This document shows positions 39,101-45,100 of a DNA stretch of 64,000 nucleotides, piece after piece. Both the position numbers and the translations under genes were made by a program. Each line of letters opens with the position of its first letter. Within the stretch, counting starts at the first letter, position 1. The stretch is from Trileptium ribeirensis (lineage: Eukaryota > Nematoda > Enoplea > Enoplida > Thoracostomopsidae), in contig JASANE010027982.1 of NCBI GenBank assembly GCA_030248225.1, positions 52,044-116,043 on the forward strand, given 5' to 3'. The notes beneath the pieces were generated by a model that did not search any database, had not been told where the DNA came from, and saw only the letters and a list, made by a program, of their open reading frames with translations.

Positions 39101-42100
39101 GAGCACTTTGAAAATTTTCAAAAAAAATTACCTAATTAATAATTAATTAGTAATTAGCTAACTAATTAACTAATTAGCATATTTTTAACATCCCCGAATA
39201 GCTGTAAACATCAGATTCATAAACAGCACGACGAGATGTAATATACGCACCAAAATAATAGCTTTACAAGAATTATTCATTAAAAATTAGGCAGTTTTTG
39301 TTGGAACGCTAAAAATAAGCTGACACGCTAAACTAATTAGTTAATTACTAATTAACTAAAGCAAATTTTGTCAAAATCTATGTCTTGCACCAGTCCGATA
39401 TTAGGCCTTTCAAACGAAAAGGTTTTTTAACATCGACCCAGTAGTTATTGAGGAGTTCAACGCACGGACGGACAGACGGTTTCCCCTCTGGCGAAAACAA
39501 AAACGCTTCGCTTCGGTCAAATATAATAAAAATCGTTTAAAGAATATAAACTCACCATTGCATACTTCGTATGACCTTCTTCGAGGCGCTATGTTTGTAT
39601 TGGCGCCGCCAAACTTTGCCTTGTCATGTGACGGTCGCTTGGCTTTCCCAATATTTCGATTTCGTCTTCCAGTATCAACTGTGACCATACCATTTTCATA
39701 AACAATTGCTTCACTATCGTCCACAATCATTTCGTCTGGATCTACATATTCATTCGGGTCCATCAACGGAGCTATGTCAACTTGTGTGTCATATTTCGGT
39801 CTGCGGTGGCTCACTCTATGTCGTTTTTTGTCCACTGGTTTCGAGAGTTTAGGCGGTGTTTGGATGCCTAAATACAAATTCAACCGTATTTCGCAAAAAA
39901 GGTCGAAATATAGCGAGCGTAGTTTCTTCTATGTCTGTCGAGTGCAATCAATCACCTATAACAGGCTCTGTTTTTATGTATATATTACATTAAAGCCCCT
40001 CCAGTCCATGATGCATTACAATGCTGGTCCGATAGGAGTTAAAGATTATATCAGGAGTAGCAATCACGGGCGATTTCTATCTCTGTTAGAATCTGCAGCC
40101 TATAGGCGACCTGATAGCTGCTAGCCAATAACACCTCCAAAGTACCTTGGAGGGGTAAGGTGAAAAACGACCACATCGTCGGATAAGACATGAGTATAAC
40201 CATAATGTTACACTCTTCTACAAAAGTGCCTTTATGGACTCTTGGTACTCTCATGTTGGATTTTATATAAAACATCACCGTATCAAATACCGAAAACGCC
40301 ATGAACACAGTTGCAAACACCCTGAAAGCAATATATAACAAAAAAACCGAAGACAGCCTATATTCGGGAAATAGGGTATGCCAACTCTAAACCCACTGAA
40401 AGGCATCAAATATCCGAGCTGGACTTTAGATTACTAAAACATCTTATTCAGTGTTCCATTTATAAATGCCTGCATAACCTAATAGACAATTGTTGTCAAA
40501 TAAAAACACGCAATATGTCGTAATTTGAAAATTCAGCCTCCAAATAGTGCAGCGCCGAAAAATCACTTAGTGTCAAAGGATTATTCGGACTCATGGCGGA
40601 CCATAAAGTGGTTAGGGCTGATTTCGGGTTTTGAATTTGAAACTCCTGCCGTTAGATCTGGGCTGCAAATCTCTGGTACGAGCGTAGTCAGATTTTGCAA
40701 AGAACCCTTACGAACAAGGTTTGCCATTTTAAACCGGAAGATGAAGTCGGAGCTCTTAGCGTTCAACTAAAGGGCAGATCCCCACCAGTTTTGCTATACA
40801 ACGAAAAAGATTTCAAAGAAGATAAATTAGGAGTGGTATCCAAAGACAGAAAAGAAATTTTCACGATTTTCACCCTACCAACCTCGCTTCTTTTAAATAC
40901 AACTATAACGAAGCGTTTGAATCACGCCTATATTACGTGCACCGCAATGTTAGCTTGCCTTGTGGCACTCGGAAGCCTATAATGTTTACCTTGAATAAAT
41001 ACTATGACTGACACTCTTGTACCATGCACACTTTGTTGGAGTTTTTTTGGTGGTTGTAATAACAAGGTGCCCATTGGAGGGCTAATAATGCGATCTTTTC
41101 AACACACCACCTTACTTTTAATGCGCTGTTATCCTAAAACTTGGTAACTCGTATTATTCTATTACAGCCTTATAGTATGTGCCATACATTTTTTATAGTG
41201 CTTAAATAATATTTTGTTGAAATATTCTGATAGACGGAATATTATTGTAAATTTTGTTGTTGTTTTTAATATACAAGGTGCCCGTCATCAGCGATAATTT
41301 GAAATTATTTATTTGCATTGTGATACTGCGCTCTCGGTATTATTGTTGATTAAAAAATTTATTTTTAGAATTATTGCATGATTATAATAAAAGTTCTGAG
41401 AATTATTAACCGCTATCTAGACCCAGCTAGCCTGGATTTTGCGTGTATATAAAGTGAGATTTGGTTTCAATTAGCGAGGCAGTTGCTGCCATCACCTGCA
41501 GAGTTAGCTGCAGCAGTTAGTTCGCAGAGTCTGTCGCGATCGGATATCTCAGAGTAAGTGTCGTTTATTCTCTAATTTTATTTCCTTAGCTTAACTGCCA
41601 TACGGCACCTTGTTATTTAACACTGTTCTAGCTAGGCAATACTTATTTAAAGCTAAAACTTAGCGCTAAGTCCGACTTTAACAAAATTTTGGTTTTATTG
41701 AGAGCAGACGGGCTGCTCCTAAAAGCACAGGTGAGTGTTTGAGAGCACTCGGGATGCTCCATATTTTCTTCGGTTATTGAGAGCAGCCGGGCTGCTTCGA
41801 AAATTTTCTATAGAGAGCATAGGGGTGCCCCGAAAATTTCTATTGGGAGCACAAGGGTGCTCCGATAAAAATTTATTGACCAGGTTGACCTAAGCTTAAG
41901 TCAAAGCTTAGACCGAATCGAAGGATCCACCTTGTAGTTCATAAAGTTTGCTCGAGCATTAATATTAATTTATTATTTGAATCCTTAGATCCACCTTGTC
42001 AATTCAAACAACTTATTACTTTATTGCCATACTATCATTTATCTTAATAATATTAAATTAGTTGATTATTTTATTTGTATAGTAAGTGAAGACCTAGGTT

Positions 42101-45100
42101 CTGAGTGCTACCATTACAAAAGGTCATCGTTGGAAGATTGAAAATTTGTAAACCGATTAGGACTCGCTTCGCTGCACAACCAAAACGAAGTATCACCCTG
42201 CACAAAACGTGCTCATATGGTGTTTTATGGCATTTATAGATGTCAGTTGGCTCGAAAGACGACAGTCATTTTTGGAACAGAAAGTAGTTAGATACAAAAC
42301 TCAAAGTACATCTAATTCAGAGTATAATAGTTTGGTTTTTCTACGAACATTGATATCAACTTTAGTATGTTTTAAACTATAAGAAAGACTGCTTAGAGAA
42401 TCAAATGAATATTTTAGGTTTGATTTCTTATCTGCATGCGGCTACTCACTATATTGTTTTGTCGCACGATTCATCGCCTGAACAGCATTAACTCAGCACA
42501 AGCTAAATATTTAGGAAACATCTGGAGCAATGACACAAATTACATTGTACGATTGTTAACGAAAATTGCTTAATGGGTGGTATTTATTTTTGGTGTTAAT
42601 TTTTTTACAATATTAAAAAACACGTTAAACAAGCTTGCCAGTTTTGGTACGAACAGAAAAAATTACATCAACGTAAACTTTTAAGTTAATACCACTGGCG
42701 TAATGGAAGTAACTTCTTTGGGTTTCGAGCTTTATGAGTATTGTTCAAAGTGCAGACGAGGCAACCGAAATTTCCAAACTACGTAACTTGTGTGGTATTA
42801 TCCCTGGCCTTCATACTTGCCAAAAAATTTAGAGGGGGATCCCTATGATAATTCTCAGGAGAAAATCTGGAATAGAGCAGCAGAGGGCGAAATTTCAATT
42901 TTGCTCGCATGTTTTTCTGACATTTATTGCTCATCATTTTCGGTAATCACTGTATCACTAGGAATCACAACTGCGTTATTAAATCACTCCGAGGCCAGTA
43001 GCAACTCTTTCACAACCATTATTTTTGTATGTTCTGAAACATGGGGATGTCCTGGAGTGGGGTTGGCACGAAGATGAGAGATTTTAACGAGTTGCCGATT
43101 CGGGTATGGCCGAGTGGGTGAGGATCCTCCCATCTCCAAGATGGAAAGGCAGGTAGCGTCTACACACAAACATGGTTACTAAAATTAACCCTAATATCAA
43201 CAGTCCATGCTATTGCAAAAAGGTTAAAAAGATTGAAATATTACATTTTCTTTTCGTTCGACTTCCAACGCAATTGATTGCCGACTGATACAGATGCGCT
43301 CCACTAGTGCTCGGCTCGTCTAACCCATCGTTCAGGGACAAATCATTTTCAATACGGTAGCGATCGTCGTCTGTGATTAGTGACGAGACGCCGCCCCTGG
43401 GATTGAGGTTTTCTTCATTGCTTTTTGACGCGCGCAATCGGTCAACAGCACGGCGACGAAATTGCCTTAGCTATAACAGTAGTTGATATCAGGCGTCGTC
43501 AAGTTATTACTTCGGAAAAAATTTCACTGATGGAATGTCGCTTGACTAATAACTAAACATATAGAACTTGGCGTTGAAAAGTATTTCAATCCGGAGTCTA
43601 TATAATAGTACCTATTAGTACTTAGAGTACTTTTGTTAGTCAACAAACGTATAAAAACCACCAAAGGTTTAATGCGCGACCTATAGGCTCAACGATCCAC
43701 AAATCAGTTAGTGCTTCTTGCATATTCTTGCTTAATGGTAACTCCCTTCCTTTTGTGATGAGCCATATATAAACATGGCGTTTTCCGGTTGGGAACCAGG
43801 GACGTCAGACTTTGCTTGGGGGCACGACATAGGGCATCCCATCTTTTAACTGTCGATCTTTGAAACTGCTCAGATAATTAACAAATTTACTAAGACTCAG
43901 CAAAGCGTCTATACTGAGATTAAAAGCAGTAAGCAGCTTCCAAATTATTACCTTCGAAACCAGATTTTTGATAAGATATTGTCAACATATTGCATAAAAT
44001 GAGATGTTTTTACTCAGGGAAGCAAAAAATCGCAAAAGAACATTGAACGAAAATTTGAGGCACCGGTTTTTTGCCAAGGAAAATTGAACACCACAACGCA
44101 ATATTTTGAGAACTAGCCTTAAACGTTGAAAATGGTATGCATTATCGCAATTTATATCTGAAATCCTAGAGTGATTCACTGACAATATTCCCATTACAGA
44201 TACTTTATGTCAAGGTTAGGATAAGCACAAAATATGTAACACCCAAATCAATGTTATGCTGGCTTGTCCAAGGTGGGTTGTGTGGAGGCCTCACCTTCGA
44301 AACCCCGGTGTTCGGGAAATTTTCCACCATGGTCGTCCCTACACTTGCCCGAAACCACCATGTTCAACTAAACCTATTATTTATTAATGTCTTGAAAATC
44401 ATGTTTTCCACTAGTAAATATCTTTTTGAAACGGAGACAGCGAAGCGAGCGGAGTTTCTTCAAATAAGCATTGTTAGCGGAAAAATCGTTAAATTTTGTG
44501 TCCGACTGTAGAGATCATAACTTGTCACCGGATGGATAGATCTTTACAACTTTTTTTATGAGATCACAAATTTAGACTATATGTGTTACTTCATTAGGTG
44601 CTAAGCCCGTTGAGCACGTTTTCCGGGTGAAAATGGGCTCCAACCTGGTTCTGGCCTGTCCACAGTGGGGGACCCCACTTTCCAAATCCCCCATATCCGT
44701 GAGACTTTCCCCCATGTCAGCCCCCCACTCGGCCGAAACCCCCATGTTCAACTAATTCCAAATTTTTTTGTCTGATAATTGCAAATTGTTTTTTAAACAT
44801 TAATTACCACTATTTATAATGCTAAAACATTGTTTTTAGCTTGAAAATGCGGTCACGGTAGTAAAAATGCATGAAGTATTTTGTATTTTTAAGCAAAATT
44901 TATCCCGCCACTTTTAATTTTCTCCCGAGAATGAACATTGGGCCCCCCGAAGTCCCCCACTTTTCGGAGGTCTGTGGATAGGCCAGAGGGTGTCAAGGGT
45001 CACTTTTTGAAATTTGGAAATCCGAGTATCTATGTTTCGCGACCCATATCTGGAGAAAAAGGCTTCGAGGAGAAAATGGGCACTATATTCAGAATCCTCT

